Below, in pieces: positions 1 to 7,426 of a DNA stretch of 33,333 bases (position 1 is the first letter of the stretch; each line of letters opens with the position of its first letter). The stretch comes from JBPCOB01 sp051000715. Its GTDB lineage: Bacteria; Actinomycetota; Actinomycetes; JALYNC01. The notes below the pieces were generated by a model. The model had not been told where the DNA came from. It saw nothing but the letters and a program-made list of their open reading frames with translations, and ran no database searches. Made by a program: the position numbers and the translations under genes. The DNA is taken from contig JBPCOB010000202.1 in the NCBI GenBank assembly GCA_051000715.1, forward strand, positions 1-33,333, in the 5' to 3' direction.

Positions 1-15
1 CGATCGGCGATCGAC

Positions 16-909
16 ATGAGCGGAACGACCGAGGGCTACATCGACTTTCGAGGACACCGGACCTGGTACCGGGTCACCGGCGAACTGACCGACGAGCGGG
101 TGCCCGCGGTGATCTGCCACGGCGGGCCGGGCGCGACCTCGGACTACGTCACCCCGATCGCCGAGCTGGCCCGCGACGGCCGGGCCACCGTGCTCTACGA
201 CCAGCTGGGCAATGGCCGCTCGGACCACCTCCCGGACGTCGACCCGGGATTCTGGACGGTCCAGCTGTTCAAGGACGAGCTGGTGGCTCTGACGGAGTCG
301 CTGGGCATCGCCGATCGCTACTCCGTCGTGGGCCAGTCCTGGGGCGGCATGCTGGCGATGGAGCACGCCCTCACCCACCCTGCCGGCTTGCGCGCGATCG
401 TCGTCGCCGACTCCCCGGCGTCCATTCCGCTGTGGGTGGCCGAGGCCAACCGGCTGCGGGCGCAGCTCCCCGCCGAGGTCCAGGAGACGCTGACCCGGCA
501 CGAGGCGGCGGGAACCACCGACGACCCGGCGTACGAGCGTGCCTGCATGGCCTTCTACGAGCGGCACGTCTGCCGGGTGGTGCCGTTCCCCGACTTCGTC
601 GCCCGCAGCTTCGCCGCGATGGCCGAGGACCCCACGGTCTACGGGACGATGAACGGCCCAAGTGAGTTCCACGTCATCGGCACGATCAAGGACTGGGACA
701 TCACCGAGCGGCTCGCTGAGATCGACGTACCGACATTGCTCGTCTCCGGCCGCTACGACGAAGCCACACCGGCGATCGTCGGTCGGTTGAAGGACCGCAT
801 ACCGGGCAGCGAGTGGGAGCTTTTCGAGGAGTCGAGCCACCTGCCGCACGTGGAGGAGACCGAGCGCTTCCTGCAGGTGGTCGGGGGCTTTCTCCGCCGG
901 CACGACTGA
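16..909 (+). CDS. Proline iminopeptidase-family alpha/beta hydrolase
   Basis: A 297-residue alpha/beta-hydrolase, probably a cytoplasmic S33 peptidase that removes N-terminal residues such as proline from short peptides, or an amidase/esterase of the same fold. Visible motifs are the HGGPG oxyanion motif (residues 35-39), DQLGNGRSD (62-70), the nucleophile elbow GQSWGG (106-111, Ser108), the acid in SGRYD (Asp248) and the catalytic His in SSH (His275). The full triad is in the expected order, and the length fits the family at about 300. The ATG at 16 is used, but the frame is open to the window edge and no clear ribosome site is visible, so the true start could lie upstream. It converges with the next gene, leaving only 5 bp between stops. 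The family call is firm; the substrate is unknown. Confidence 0.88.
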   Translation: MSGTTEGYIDFRGHRTWYRVTGELTDERVPAVICHGGPGATSDYVTPIAELARDGRATVLYDQLGNGRSDHLPDVDPGFWTVQLFKDELVALTESLGIADRYSVVGQSWGGMLAMEHALTHPAGLRAIVVADSPASIPLWVAEANRLRAQLPAEVQETLTRHEAAGTTDDPAYERACMAFYERHVCRVVPFPDFVARSFAAMAEDPTVYGTMNGPSEFHVIGTIKDWDITERLAEIDVPTLLVSGRYDEATPAIVGRLKDRIPGSEWELFEESSHLPHVEETERFLQVVGGFLRRHD

Positions 910-914
910 GCTCC

Positions 915-1544
915 TCAGCACCTGTCGGTGGACCGGTCCAGCCGGTCGAGCAGCGCCGGCCGAGCCGGGTCGTCCCACAGAACGACCAGGTCGGCCACCG
1001 CGGCCGGTGCCACCTCGGCGTCGTACCGGTCGTACGCCGGCAGCTCCCGGCGGGCGTCGTCGGCGGGCACCCGGCGGCGCCGCGCGGCGGGCGAGAGCCG
1101 CAGGTTCACCGTGACATCGAAGCCCGCAGCGAGCTGCGGCCGGAGCAGAAACACCCCGTCGACCAGGACGACCGCGCCGGGCTCGACCGTCCGGCGAGAT
1201 GCCCTGGTGGACCGGTCGGTCCGCGGGTTCCACAGGCTCGGCAGGTATCGGTGGTCGCCGCCGGGGCCCAGCGGTCCGAGCACCTCCCGCCACAGTGCGC
1301 CTACGTCGAGCGCGTCGGAGTAGAAGGCGTCCGGGTCGTCCCGCCCCCGCTCCAGCCGGACCGAGGCCGGACGCAGGAAGTCGCCGGCGTGCAGGTGCGC
1401 AGCCGGTCGTCCGGCCGCCTGCAGCCGGTCCGCCAGCTCCGCGGCCAGCCCTGCTCCGCCGGCCACCGCCGGCCCGTCCACCGCCACCCGCAGCACGGTC
1501 CCCGGGTTGCGTCCCCGGAGGCGGCCGACCAGTCGGTCGAGCAA
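915..1544 (-). CDS. Uridine kinase-like protein with degenerate P-loop
   Basis: A 209-residue protein that resembles actinobacterial uridine kinase/AAA_18-type nucleoside kinases along its length. It has an N-terminal beta strand ending in VAVDG (20-24), an acceptor-loop-like HAGDFLRPAS (52-61), RGRDDPDAFYSDALD (66-80), the LGPGGDHRY block (92-100) and a Walker B-like strand VVLVDGVFL (125-133). The Walker A normally reads DGxDGAGKTT; here it reads DGPAVAGGAG (23-32), so the phosphate-binding Lys is Gly30 and the following Thr is Ala31. ATP binding by the usual route is unlikely, so the protein is either a non-catalytic paralogue or a decaying gene. The reading frame is intact and codon use is like the neighbours'. 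The start is a TTG; the frame stays open further upstream, and no strong ribosome site decides it. It lies 35 bp downstream of the GAF-ANTAR gene on the same strand. Confidence 0.75.
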   Translation of the reverse strand: MLDRLVGRLRGRNPGTVLRVAVDGPAVAGGAGLAAELADRLQAAGRPAAHLHAGDFLRPASVRLERGRDDPDAFYSDALDVGALWREVLGPLGPGGDHRYLPSLWNPRTDRSTRASRRTVEPGAVVLVDGVFLLRPQLAAGFDVTVNLRLSPAARRRRVPADDARRELPAYDRYDAEVAPAAVADLVVLWDDPARPALLDRLDRSTDRC

Positions 1545-1579
1545 CCCCGACCGGGACAGTGGCTCCGGCCGTCCGACCG

Positions 1580-2413
1580 CTATCGGCGGCCGGCGAGCTC
1601 GGGTGGCAGTGGCACCGACGCGTCGGTGGTCGAGGCCACCACCTCGCGGGCCAGGTCGTGCACCCGGCGGCCCCGACCGCGGGCCGCCTTGCGTAGCCGC
1701 TCGAACGAGCTCCGGGTGCTCAGCCGCTGCCGCTCGGCGAGGACGCCGATGGCCTGCTCGACCTTCACCCGGGCGACCAGCGCGTGTTCGAGCTGGGTCA
1801 TCGACAGTCGCAGCTGGGCCAGCTCGTCGAGTTCCGCCGCCGGCCGGGGCGGTCGGCCACCGGTCTCGAGCTCGCCACCCAGGATGTCGGCCAGCGCCAT
1901 GGCGCTGGTCAGGTCCTCGGCCGGCGAGCCGGCCACCTGCCAGCCCTGCGGCGTACGCCGGATAATGGTGGACTCGTTCCGGCCCGGCTCCAGGTGGGCG
2001 GCGATGACGCCGGCCAGCTCGCTGAGGACGGCCACTGTGTTGTGGTCGACGTCGACGATTCCCCGGTCGATGCCGCAGAGCGTGCCGACGATCTGTCCGC
2101 GGCTGTCAAAGATCGGGACCCCGACGTAGGAACGGATGCCGAGCTTGGTCGAGCAGGGAGAGTCCCCGTAGACGGGGTCGTTCGGCACGTCGCAGGTAAC
2201 GTTAGGCCCACCGGCGAGCATTCGGCCGCACAAGGAGTCGGTTCGAAGCTCGGTGCGGCCCTCCTCGATGCCGTCCCAGGTCCCGAGCACCCGCTCGAAC
2301 ATGAAGTTGTCCTCGGTCAGGCCGCCGATGAAGGCGACCTCCATGCCCAGCAGCGTCGCGCTCGCCGACAGCGCCGCCGAAATCGCCGGATGGTCCAGCT
2401 CGCTCCGGGGCAC
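1580..2413 (-). CDS. GAF-ANTAR transcription antitermination regulator
   Basis: A two-domain regulator of 277 residues. The N-terminal GAF domain (about residues 15-150) includes SYVGVPIFDSRGQIVGTLC. It is followed by a C-terminal ANTAR domain (about 195-255) with the helical pattern LEHALVARVKVEQAIGVLAE and then SFERLRKAARGRGRRVHDLA. ANTAR domains bind paired RNA hairpins and prevent transcription termination; the GAF domain probably senses a small ligand or redox state. A GTG at 2428 opens the frame, but GGAAGGAAGG lies just before the GTG at 2413, so I take 2413 (protein beginning MPRSELDHP) as the start. It is 68 bp downstream of mycoredoxin on the same strand. The target RNA is not visible in this window. 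Confidence 0.87.
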   Translation of the reverse strand: MPRSELDHPAISAALSASATLLGMEVAFIGGLTEDNFMFERVLGTWDGIEEGRTELRTDSLCGRMLAGGPNVTCDVPNDPVYGDSPCSTKLGIRSYVGVPIFDSRGQIVGTLCGIDRGIVDVDHNTVAVLSELAGVIAAHLEPGRNESTIIRRTPQGWQVAGSPAEDLTSAMALADILGGELETGGRPPRPAAELDELAQLRLSMTQLEHALVARVKVEQAIGVLAERQRLSTRSSFERLRKAARGRGRRVHDLAREVVASTTDASVPLPPELAGRR

Positions 2414-2481
2414 TTTCCTTCCTTCCACGGGTCAAGGGTGTCGGAGGCGAACAATGGCACAGTTTGCCTCGGCTTGGGGCG

Positions 2482-2736
2482 TCAGCCTTGCCAAGCCGGG
2501 CGACCCAGCCGGTCCAATACGTCGTTCAGGCTGGGGTTGGTCAGTGCGCTGCCGTCCGGAAACAGTACCGTGGGCACCGTCCGGTTGCCGCCGTTGACCG
2601 CCATGACCAGCTCCGCCGCGTCGGGGTCCGCGGAGATGTCGACCTCGGCGAACGGTACCTCGGCGGCGTCCAACTGGTACTTCAGGCGTACGCAATAGCC
2701 GCACCAGGGCGTGCTGAACATCGTCAGGTCGCTCAT
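2482..2736 (-). CDS. mrx1: Mycoredoxin (glutaredoxin-like, Mrx1 family)
   Basis: An 84-residue thioredoxin-fold oxidoreductase. The active site is CGYC (Cys12-Cys15) after TPW, and the cis-proline motif is TVP (53-55), followed by an NPSL helix start. Mycoredoxins reduce mixed disulfides between mycothiol and proteins, using the N-terminal Cys and recycling through mycothiol and Mtr. The frame is open upstream to 2955, but homology begins at the ATG at 2736, and GGGAGG lies about 11 nt upstream. The gene is divergent from uvrD2, as Rv3198A is from uvrD2 in M. tuberculosis, which strengthens the assignment. The shared region of about 90 bp between the two starts must hold both promoters. Confidence 0.9.
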   Translation of the reverse strand: MSDLTMFSTPWCGYCVRLKYQLDAAEVPFAEVDISADPDAAELVMAVNGGNRTVPTVLFPDGSALTNPSLNDVLDRLGRPAWQG

Positions 2737-2827
2737 CGGCGGGTGGTCCTCCCGAGCTGGTACGGCGGGTGTCGCTGGGGACAACGCCGAGCAGCTGGCG
2801 TCCCTTCCGTCCTCCGCTGTTGGCAGG

Positions 2828-4930
2828 ATGTCGGTCGTGGCACCGGAGGATGTCCTGCGCGGGCTCGACCCCGAGCAGCGCGCCGCGGCGCAGGCGGTCC
2901 GCGGACCGGTGGCGATCCTGGCCGGCGCCGGCACCGGCAAGACTCGCGCGATCACTCACCGGATCGCCTACGCCGTCGCGACCGGCGCCGTACCCGCCGG
3001 CCAGGTGCTGGCCGTCACCTTCACCGCCCGGGCCGCTGGCGAGATGCGCGGCCGGCTGCGCGAGCTGGGGGTGGACGGGGTGACCGCGCGCACCTTCCAC
3101 GCGGCCGCCCTGCGCCAGCTCCGCTACTTCTGGCCGCAGGTCATCGGGGGGGCGCTGCCCGGGCTGCTCGAGCGCAAGCTGCCGGTCGTCGCCGAGGCGG
3201 TCGCCCGCTGCGGCGACCGGGCCGGCGGTGCGGAGCTGCGCGACTTCGCGGCGGAGATCGAATGGGCCAAGGCGACCGTGGTGACGCCGGCAGGCTACCC
3301 GGCCGCCGCGGGCCGGGCCGGTCGTGAGCCACCTCGCCCGCCGACCGAGATGGCGCGGGTCTACGAGGCCTACGAGGAGCGCAAGCGCGATCGCGGCCTG
3401 CTCGACTTCGAGGACCTGCTGCTCCTCACGGCGGCGGCCATCGAGGAGCATCCGCACGTCGCGGCCGAGATCCGCGGCCGCTACCGGCACCTGGTGGTCG
3501 ACGAGTACCAGGACGTCAACCCGCTGCAGCAGCGGCTGCTCGACGGCTGGCTCGGCGACCGGGACGACATCTGCGTGGTCGGTGACCCCAACCAGACCAT
3601 CTACTCCTTCACCGGGGCCACGCCGGCGTACCTGCTCGGGTTTGCCCGACGCCATCCAGGCGCGACCGTGGTCCGGCTGGTCCGGACCTACCGGTGTACG
3701 CCGGAGGTGGTGAGCCTGGCTAACGCGCTGCTCGCCGCCGGTTCGCGGGAGCGGGCACCGGTGCGGCTGGTCTCCCAACTTCCGACCGGACCGGCCCCGG
3801 CTTTCCTGGAGTCGCCGGACGAGGAGGCCGAGGCCGCGGAGGTGACCCGGCGCTGCGCGAAACTGATCGCCGACGGCGTACCGGCCAGCGAGATCGCGGT
3901 GCTCTACCGGGTGAACGCGCAGTCGGAGGCCTACGAGGCCGCGCTCGGCGCCGCCGGCATCTCCTACCTGGTCCGCGGTGGCGAGCGGTTCTTCGAGCGG
4001 GCCGAGGTGCGCACCGCCGTCCGGCTGCTGCGTGGCGCGGCCCGGTCCGACGACGCTGACGGCGAGGACGGGCTGGTTCCGCAGGTACGGCGGGTGCTGG
4101 CCGTCGCGGGCTGGACGCCGCAGCCGCCGGCCGGTACCGGCGCGGTGCGCGACCGCTGGGAGTCCCTCGCCGCGCTGGCCCGGCTGGCCGAGGACCTCGC
4201 GGCCGCCGACCCGGCGGCGGACCTGAGCCACTTCGTCGAGGAGCTCGAGGCGCGGAGCTCGGCCCAGCATGCACCTGCGGTGGAGGGCGTGACGCTGGCC
4301 TCGCTGCACGCCGCCAAGGGGCTGGAGTGGGACGCCGTCTTCCTGGTCGGGCTGGTCGAGGGGACCCTGCCGATCGTGCACGCCGGTACGCCGGCGAAGG
4401 TCGAGGAGGAGCGGCGACTGCTCTACGTCGGTATGACGCGGGCCCGCCAGCACCTCACGCTGTCGTGGGCGCGGGCGCGCTCGCCGGGGGGACGCGCGGG
4501 CAGGCGGCCGAGCCGCTTCCTCGACGGGCTGGCGCCGGCCGAGCTGCGCCGTACGCCGGCCGAGCGGCGCCGCGAGCCGGGGGTCGACCGGCGTAGCCCC
4601 ACCGCCCGCTGTCGGGTGTGCGGCCAGCCGCTGGGCGCGGGGCCCGCTCGCAAGCTCGGGCGGTGCGAGTCCTGCCCGGCCTCCTTCGACGAGGCGCTGT
4701 TCGACCGGCTGCGGGCCTGGCGGCTCGAGCGCGCCCGGGAGGCGGTGCAGCCGGCGTACTGCGTCTTCACCGACGCCACGCTCACGGCGATCGCCGAGGT
4801 GCGGCCGGGCTCGGCTGCCGAGCTGGCCGCGATCGCCGGCGTGGGGGCCCGCAAGATCGAGCGGTACGGCGTCGAGGTGCTGGGCCTGGTGGCAGGGGAC
4901 TCGACGCCCAGCGGTGCGGACGCTGTCTAA
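2828..4930 (+). CDS. uvrD2: UvrD2-type superfamily 1 DNA helicase with HRDC domain
   Basis: A 3'-5' superfamily 1A DNA helicase of about 700 residues. Seen in order are a Q-motif-like LDPEQRAAA, Walker A GAGTGKT (33-39), Walker B VVDEYQD (about 220), VGDPNQTIYSF, the GLEWDAVFLVGLVEG motif V region, and LLYVGMTRAR (motif VI). After these come two CxxC pairs (CRVC about 595 and CESC about 614) and a C-terminal HRDC domain (about 625-690). This tetracysteine-plus-HRDC arrangement is the signature of mycobacterial UvrD2, where the Cys motif is needed for helicase activity. The frame is open to 2711 upstream. The ATG at 2828 begins the homologous region, and a GTG at 2837 with GGCAGGA about 8 nt ahead is an alternative. 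The role is DNA repair or replication maintenance. No truncation is seen. Confidence 0.92.
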   Translation: MSVVAPEDVLRGLDPEQRAAAQAVRGPVAILAGAGTGKTRAITHRIAYAVATGAVPAGQVLAVTFTARAAGEMRGRLRELGVDGVTARTFHAAALRQLRYFWPQVIGGALPGLLERKLPVVAEAVARCGDRAGGAELRDFAAEIEWAKATVVTPAGYPAAAGRAGREPPRPPTEMARVYEAYEERKRDRGLLDFEDLLLLTAAAIEEHPHVAAEIRGRYRHLVVDEYQDVNPLQQRLLDGWLGDRDDICVVGDPNQTIYSFTGATPAYLLGFARRHPGATVVRLVRTYRCTPEVVSLANALLAAGSRERAPVRLVSQLPTGPAPAFLESPDEEAEAAEVTRRCAKLIADGVPASEIAVLYRVNAQSEAYEAALGAAGISYLVRGGERFFERAEVRTAVRLLRGAARSDDADGEDGLVPQVRRVLAVAGWTPQPPAGTGAVRDRWESLAALARLAEDLAAADPAADLSHFVEELEARSSAQHAPAVEGVTLASLHAAKGLEWDAVFLVGLVEGTLPIVHAGTPAKVEEERRLLYVGMTRARQHLTLSWARARSPGGRAGRRPSRFLDGLAPAELRRTPAERRREPGVDRRSPTARCRVCGQPLGAGPARKLGRCESCPASFDEALFDRLRAWRLERAREAVQPAYCVFTDATLTAIAEVRPGSAAELAAIAGVGARKIERYGVEVLGLVAGDSTPSGADAV

Positions 4931-4995
4931 AAAGACGCCAGCACCGCCGGGGTACCCGGGCAAAGAACGAGACGCTCTCGTAACCAAGAAGCGCC

Positions 4996-5035
4996 GAAAA
5001 TGCGATTGCGCCGTGTGCGTACCAGGCCCTAACCT
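4996..5035 (+). promoter_or_regulatory. whiB7 promoter with AT-rich WhiB7-binding box
   Basis: The sequence shows an AT-rich GAAAATGCGA (4996-5005) directly joined to a -35 element TTGCGC (5006-5011), an 18-nt spacer and a -10 element TAACCT (5030-5035). In known WhiB7-dependent promoters an AT-rich stretch immediately upstream of the -35 is contacted by the WhiB7 AT-hook while WhiB7 sits on sigma region 4. The layout fits autoregulation of whiB7. The predicted transcript starts near 5042, giving a leader of about 375 nt. The assignment rests on motif layout and context. Confidence 0.72.
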
Positions 5036-5088
5036 TCGGCAGGCGCGATCTAGGCGCCCGTGCGGCCCAGCCAGGAGGAGGTGTCCCG

Positions 5089-5313
5089 ATGTCGAGCACG
5101 ATTCTCGAGTCGGTGACCGTCCTGGCAGACCGTGCCCGGATGGCCGGGCCGGCCAAGCGGCCCGCAGCCTCCCACGCTGCCGTCGTGACCATGGCGGCCG
5201 GCGGTAGCCGGGTGCCCGCCAGCCGCGGTTGCGCGCTGACGTACGGCCTTGGCTCGGTCGTCGCCGACAGCAACTTCATCCTGGGGAGCCCGTCCTGGAG
5301 CCCACCGGTCTAG
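5089..5313 (+). CDS. Leader ORF (uORF) in the whiB7 attenuator
   Basis: A 74-codon ORF in the whiB7 leader, preceded by a strong ribosome site (GGAGGAGG, ending about 9 nt before the ATG). The product has no recognisable domain and ends GSPSWSPPV. Its last codons and stop lie inside a hairpin (5294-5338) that competes with the start of an intrinsic terminator, so translation status can affect transcription read-through into whiB7. In mycobacterial and streptomycete whiB7 leaders, ribosome stalling by antibiotics on a uORF relieves attenuation. This uORF is longer than those I recall. The regulatory role is inferred. The peptide may have no function of its own; the Pro-rich end (SPPV) could itself slow ribosomes. 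Confidence 0.65.
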   Translation: MSSTILESVTVLADRARMAGPAKRPAASHAAVVTMAAGGSRVPASRGCALTYGLGSVVADSNFILGSPSWSPPV

Positions 5314-5338
5314 CGATCGCTCGACCGGCGCCTCCAGG
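5294..5338 (+). promoter_or_regulatory. Candidate antiterminator hairpin in whiB7 leader
   Basis: CCTGGAG (5294-5300) pairs with CTCCAGG (5332-5338), and inside it CCGGTC (5305-5310) pairs with GACCGG (5323-5328). The loop contains the uORF stop codon. The 3' arm overlaps the first three bases of the terminator stem, so the two folds compete. A ribosome terminating at 5313 would disrupt this hairpin and free the terminator, while an upstream-stalled ribosome would leave it intact. The pairing is seen; the mechanism is inferred. Confidence 0.55.
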
Positions 5339-5377
5339 CCGTGGACCCCACACAGGGATCCACGGCCTCGCTGTTTT
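5336..5377 (+). terminator. Intrinsic terminator (attenuator) upstream of whiB7
   Basis: AGGCCGTGGACCC (5336-5348) pairs with GGGATCCACGGCCT (5355-5368), 13 bp with a single bulged T, around a 6-nt loop. It is followed by CGCTGTTTT, a U-tract. It lies between the leader ORF and whiB7 in the sense orientation, as expected for a transcription attenuator. Confidence 0.8.
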
Positions 5378-5417
5378 CCGGCCAGATCTTCCGGACCACT
5401 CCAAGGAGGTGGCACTG

Positions 5418-5690
5418 ATGTCGGACCGCACGTTCGCCGAGGTCGAACGTGCCGGGCTCGCGCTCCCGTGCTGGGAGAACGATCCGGAGCTCTTCTTCGC
5501 CGAGTCCCCATCGGACGTCGAGTTCGCCAAGTCCCTCTGCGTCAGCTGCCCGGTGCGGCTGGCCTGCCTCGCCGGCGCCCTGGAGCGCCGCGAGCCGTGG
5601 GGGGTCTGGGGCGGCGAGCTGCTCGTCGCCGGTGCGGTCGTCCCACGCAAGCGGCCGCGCGGTCGGCCGCGGAAGGAGGTTGCCGCATGA
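5418..5690 (+). CDS. whiB7: WhiB7 antibiotic-resistance transcription regulator
   Basis: A 90-residue WhiB-family iron-sulfur transcription factor. The four cluster-binding cysteines are Cys18, Cys41, Cys44 and Cys50 (C-x22-C-x2-C-x5-C), followed by the beta-turn motif GVWGG (62-66). At the C-terminus is an AT-hook, RPRGRPRK (79-86), which is specific to the WhiB7 subclass and separates it from WhiB1-WhiB4. WhiB7 binds sigma-A and AT-rich promoters and induces intrinsic resistance genes (efflux, ribosome protection, drug modification) on translation stress. The ATG at 5418 has a perfect AAGGAGGT about 7 nt upstream. Its place between uvrD2 and the ABC1 kinase matches M. tuberculosis Rv3197A. 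It is controlled by its own promoter and the attenuator upstream. Its stop overlaps the next start (ATGA). Confidence 0.95.
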   Translation: MSDRTFAEVERAGLALPCWENDPELFFAESPSDVEFAKSLCVSCPVRLACLAGALERREPWGVWGGELLVAGAVVPRKRPRGRPRKEVAA

Positions 5691-5908
5691 CCAGCGTCGA
5701 CGTCGCACGTCCCGATCTGCCCGTAAACTCACCGATAAGGAGTCGGACCATGTTGCTCCTGCACGAGGAGCTGGCGCGCGCCCGAATGCGCGACCGCTGG
5801 GTGGTGCCCGAGCTGCGTTCCCTGCAGCTCTCGGCGGTCGAACCGCCGCCGCGCCGGCCGCGGGTCGCGCCGCGGCGGCTTCGCCTGTTGCTCCGCCAGG
5901 CGTCCTGA
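5687..5908 (+). CDS. Small basic protein translationally coupled to whiB7
   Basis: A 73-codon ORF whose ATG overlaps the whiB7 stop (ATGA), with AAGGAGG 7 nt ahead. A second in-frame ATG at 5750 also has a good site (AAGGAG, 7 nt ahead) and starts MLLLHEELARARMRDRW, so a 52-residue product is equally possible. The C-terminal third is Arg/Pro-rich (PPPRRPRVAPRRLRLLL). No known domain and no signal peptide. Small ORFs beginning with an HEELARARM-like helix occur next to regulators in actinobacteria, but I do not recognise a function. It would be co-induced with whiB7. The tail is converged upon by the ABC1 gene with 21 bp between stops. Confidence 0.6.
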   Translation: MTSVDVARPDLPVNSPIRSRTMLLLHEELARARMRDRWVVPELRSLQLSAVEPPPRRPRVAPRRLRLLLRQAS

Positions 5909-5929
5909 CGGCGGTGTGGTCCCGGTAAC

Positions 5930-7375
5930 TCAGGGCCGCTTGCCGGACCGGTTCCGCGGCGAAAGCACCGTGTCGTCGGGTGGCGGTTCCACGATGGCCG
6001 TCTGCTCCGCGGTCGGCACCCCCGCCGGCGGACGCACCCGGCGGCGGCGCGGGCGGGGTGGTGGGGTCTCTGCGAAGCCGGGGACCCACTGCTCCGCCTC
6101 CGCCCGGAACGGTCCCTCGCTGTCCAGCTGGCAGAGCACACCCAGCCCGCCGATCGCAACCCGGTGGATCAGCATGTACGCCGGCGGCAGGTTGAGCTGC
6201 CTCCCCAGCGCCGCCGCCGGCGAGCGCGGGTCGCCGATGCGGGCGGCCTGCGCGCGCAGCCAGGCGCGGCTGAAACGGAAGGTCTCCCGGCGGATCGGCT
6301 CGAGCAGCGGCGCCAGGTAGTCGAGGGTGGCGGCAGCGTCCACTTCGATGGTGGGCTTCAGGAAGCCTTGGGCCCGCAGCCCGGCCAGCACCGCGTCGGC
6401 CTCACCGGCCAGGGCGAGCCGGCATACCTCCCCGATCGGCGCCGGTAACCCGCCCGGCAGCCGGTTGACGGCCCCGTAGTCGAGGACACCCAGCCGGCCA
6501 TCGCCGGTCAGCCGGTAGTTGCCGGGATGCGGGTCGGCGTGCAGCATGCCGGCCCGCGCCGGCCCTGAGAACAGGAACCGGACCAGCAGCAGGCCGGCCC
6601 GGTCGCGCTCCGGTGAGCTGCCGGCGGCGATCACCGCGGACAGCGGCGTTCCCTCTACCCACTGGCTGACCAGCAGCCGTTCGGTGAAGGCCACCACCCG
6701 GGGTACGACGATGTCCGGGTCGCCGTCGTACGCCGCGGCGAAGGCGGACTGCGCGGCCGCCTCCAGCCGGTAGTCGAGCTCCTCGGCGACCCGCGCGCGA
6801 AGCTCGGTGAGCAGCGGCTTGATGTCCAGGCCCGGGCTGAGCACCGTGAACAGCCGGGCCAACCGGGCCAGGTGGCCGAAGTCGGACAGCAGCGCCGGCC
6901 CGGCGCCCGGGTACTGCACCTTGACCGCGACCTCTCGGCCATCCGCCCAGACCGCGCGGTGCACCTGCCCGATGGAGGCGGCAGCTGCCGGCCGGTCGTC
7001 GAACTCGGCGAACGAGGAGCGCCAGTCCCGGCCGAGCTCCCGCGTCAGCACGCCGCGCACGGCCGCCGCGGGCAGCGGAGGGGCCGCTTCCTGCAGCTTG
7101 GTGAGCGCTGCCCGGTACGGTGCCGCCAGCTCGTCGGGTAGCGCCGCCTCGAAGACCGACAGGGCCTGGCCGAGCTTCATGGCGCCGCCCTTGAGCTCGC
7201 CGAGCACCTTGAAGATCTGCTCGGCGGTGCGCGCCTGCAGCTCGGTGGCGACCACCTCGGCCGGTCGCCCGCCCAGCCGCTTCCCCAGACCGAGGGTGGC
7301 CCGGCCGGCGACACCGAGGGGGAGCGACGCCAGCTTGGCGCCGCGGGAGATCGCCCAGCGGGGGATGTCGCTCAC
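5930..7375 (-). CDS. ABC1/UbiB-family atypical protein kinase
   Basis: A 481-residue member of the ABC1 (ADCK/UbiB) atypical kinase family. It shows the family-specific KxGQ motif (KLGQ, 67-70), the Ala-rich nucleotide loop AAASIGQVH (131-139) in place of a Gly-rich loop, the ATP-binding Lys in VAVKVQ (Lys152), the catalytic loop HADPHPGN (279-286) and the metal-binding DYG (299-301). Family members act as small-molecule or lipid ATPase/kinases; some support quinone biosynthesis or lipid handling at membranes. There is no transmembrane segment. The C-terminus is Pro/Arg-rich. It starts with a GTG, and a GGAG lies just upstream. It is 51 bp downstream of the ThiF-like gene on the same strand, and is the positional equivalent of Rv3197. 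The natural substrate is unknown. Confidence 0.92.
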   Translation of the reverse strand: MSDIPRWAISRGAKLASLPLGVAGRATLGLGKRLGGRPAEVVATELQARTAEQIFKVLGELKGGAMKLGQALSVFEAALPDELAAPYRAALTKLQEAAPPLPAAAVRGVLTRELGRDWRSSFAEFDDRPAAAASIGQVHRAVWADGREVAVKVQYPGAGPALLSDFGHLARLARLFTVLSPGLDIKPLLTELRARVAEELDYRLEAAAQSAFAAAYDGDPDIVVPRVVAFTERLLVSQWVEGTPLSAVIAAGSSPERDRAGLLLVRFLFSGPARAGMLHADPHPGNYRLTGDGRLGVLDYGAVNRLPGGLPAPIGEVCRLALAGEADAVLAGLRAQGFLKPTIEVDAAATLDYLAPLLEPIRRETFRFSRAWLRAQAARIGDPRSPAAALGRQLNLPPAYMLIHRVAIGGLGVLCQLDSEGPFRAEAEQWVPGFAETPPPRPRRRRVRPPAGVPTAEQTAIVEPPPDDTVLSPRNRSGKRP

Positions 7376-7426
7376 CGCTCCATGATGACGCCCGTGCCCG
7401 CTGCCGGCGGCCCGGAGTGATCCGAC

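Noticed and set aside
813..2129. 438-codon plus-strand open frame across the uridine-kinase-like and GAF-ANTAR genes
   Set aside because: No domain, low-complexity Arg/Pro/Ser stretches, and it overlaps two genes with clear families on the other strand.
4967..4981. ACGAGA-CGC-TCTCGT hairpin after uvrD2, considered as terminator
   Set aside because: Only a 6-bp stem with a 3-nt loop and no U-tract; too weak to call.
2432..4987. 851-codon minus-strand open frame opposite uvrD2
   Set aside because: It is Arg/Pro/Gly-rich without domains and mirrors the third-position G/C bias of uvrD2, whose helicase motifs are all on the plus strand.
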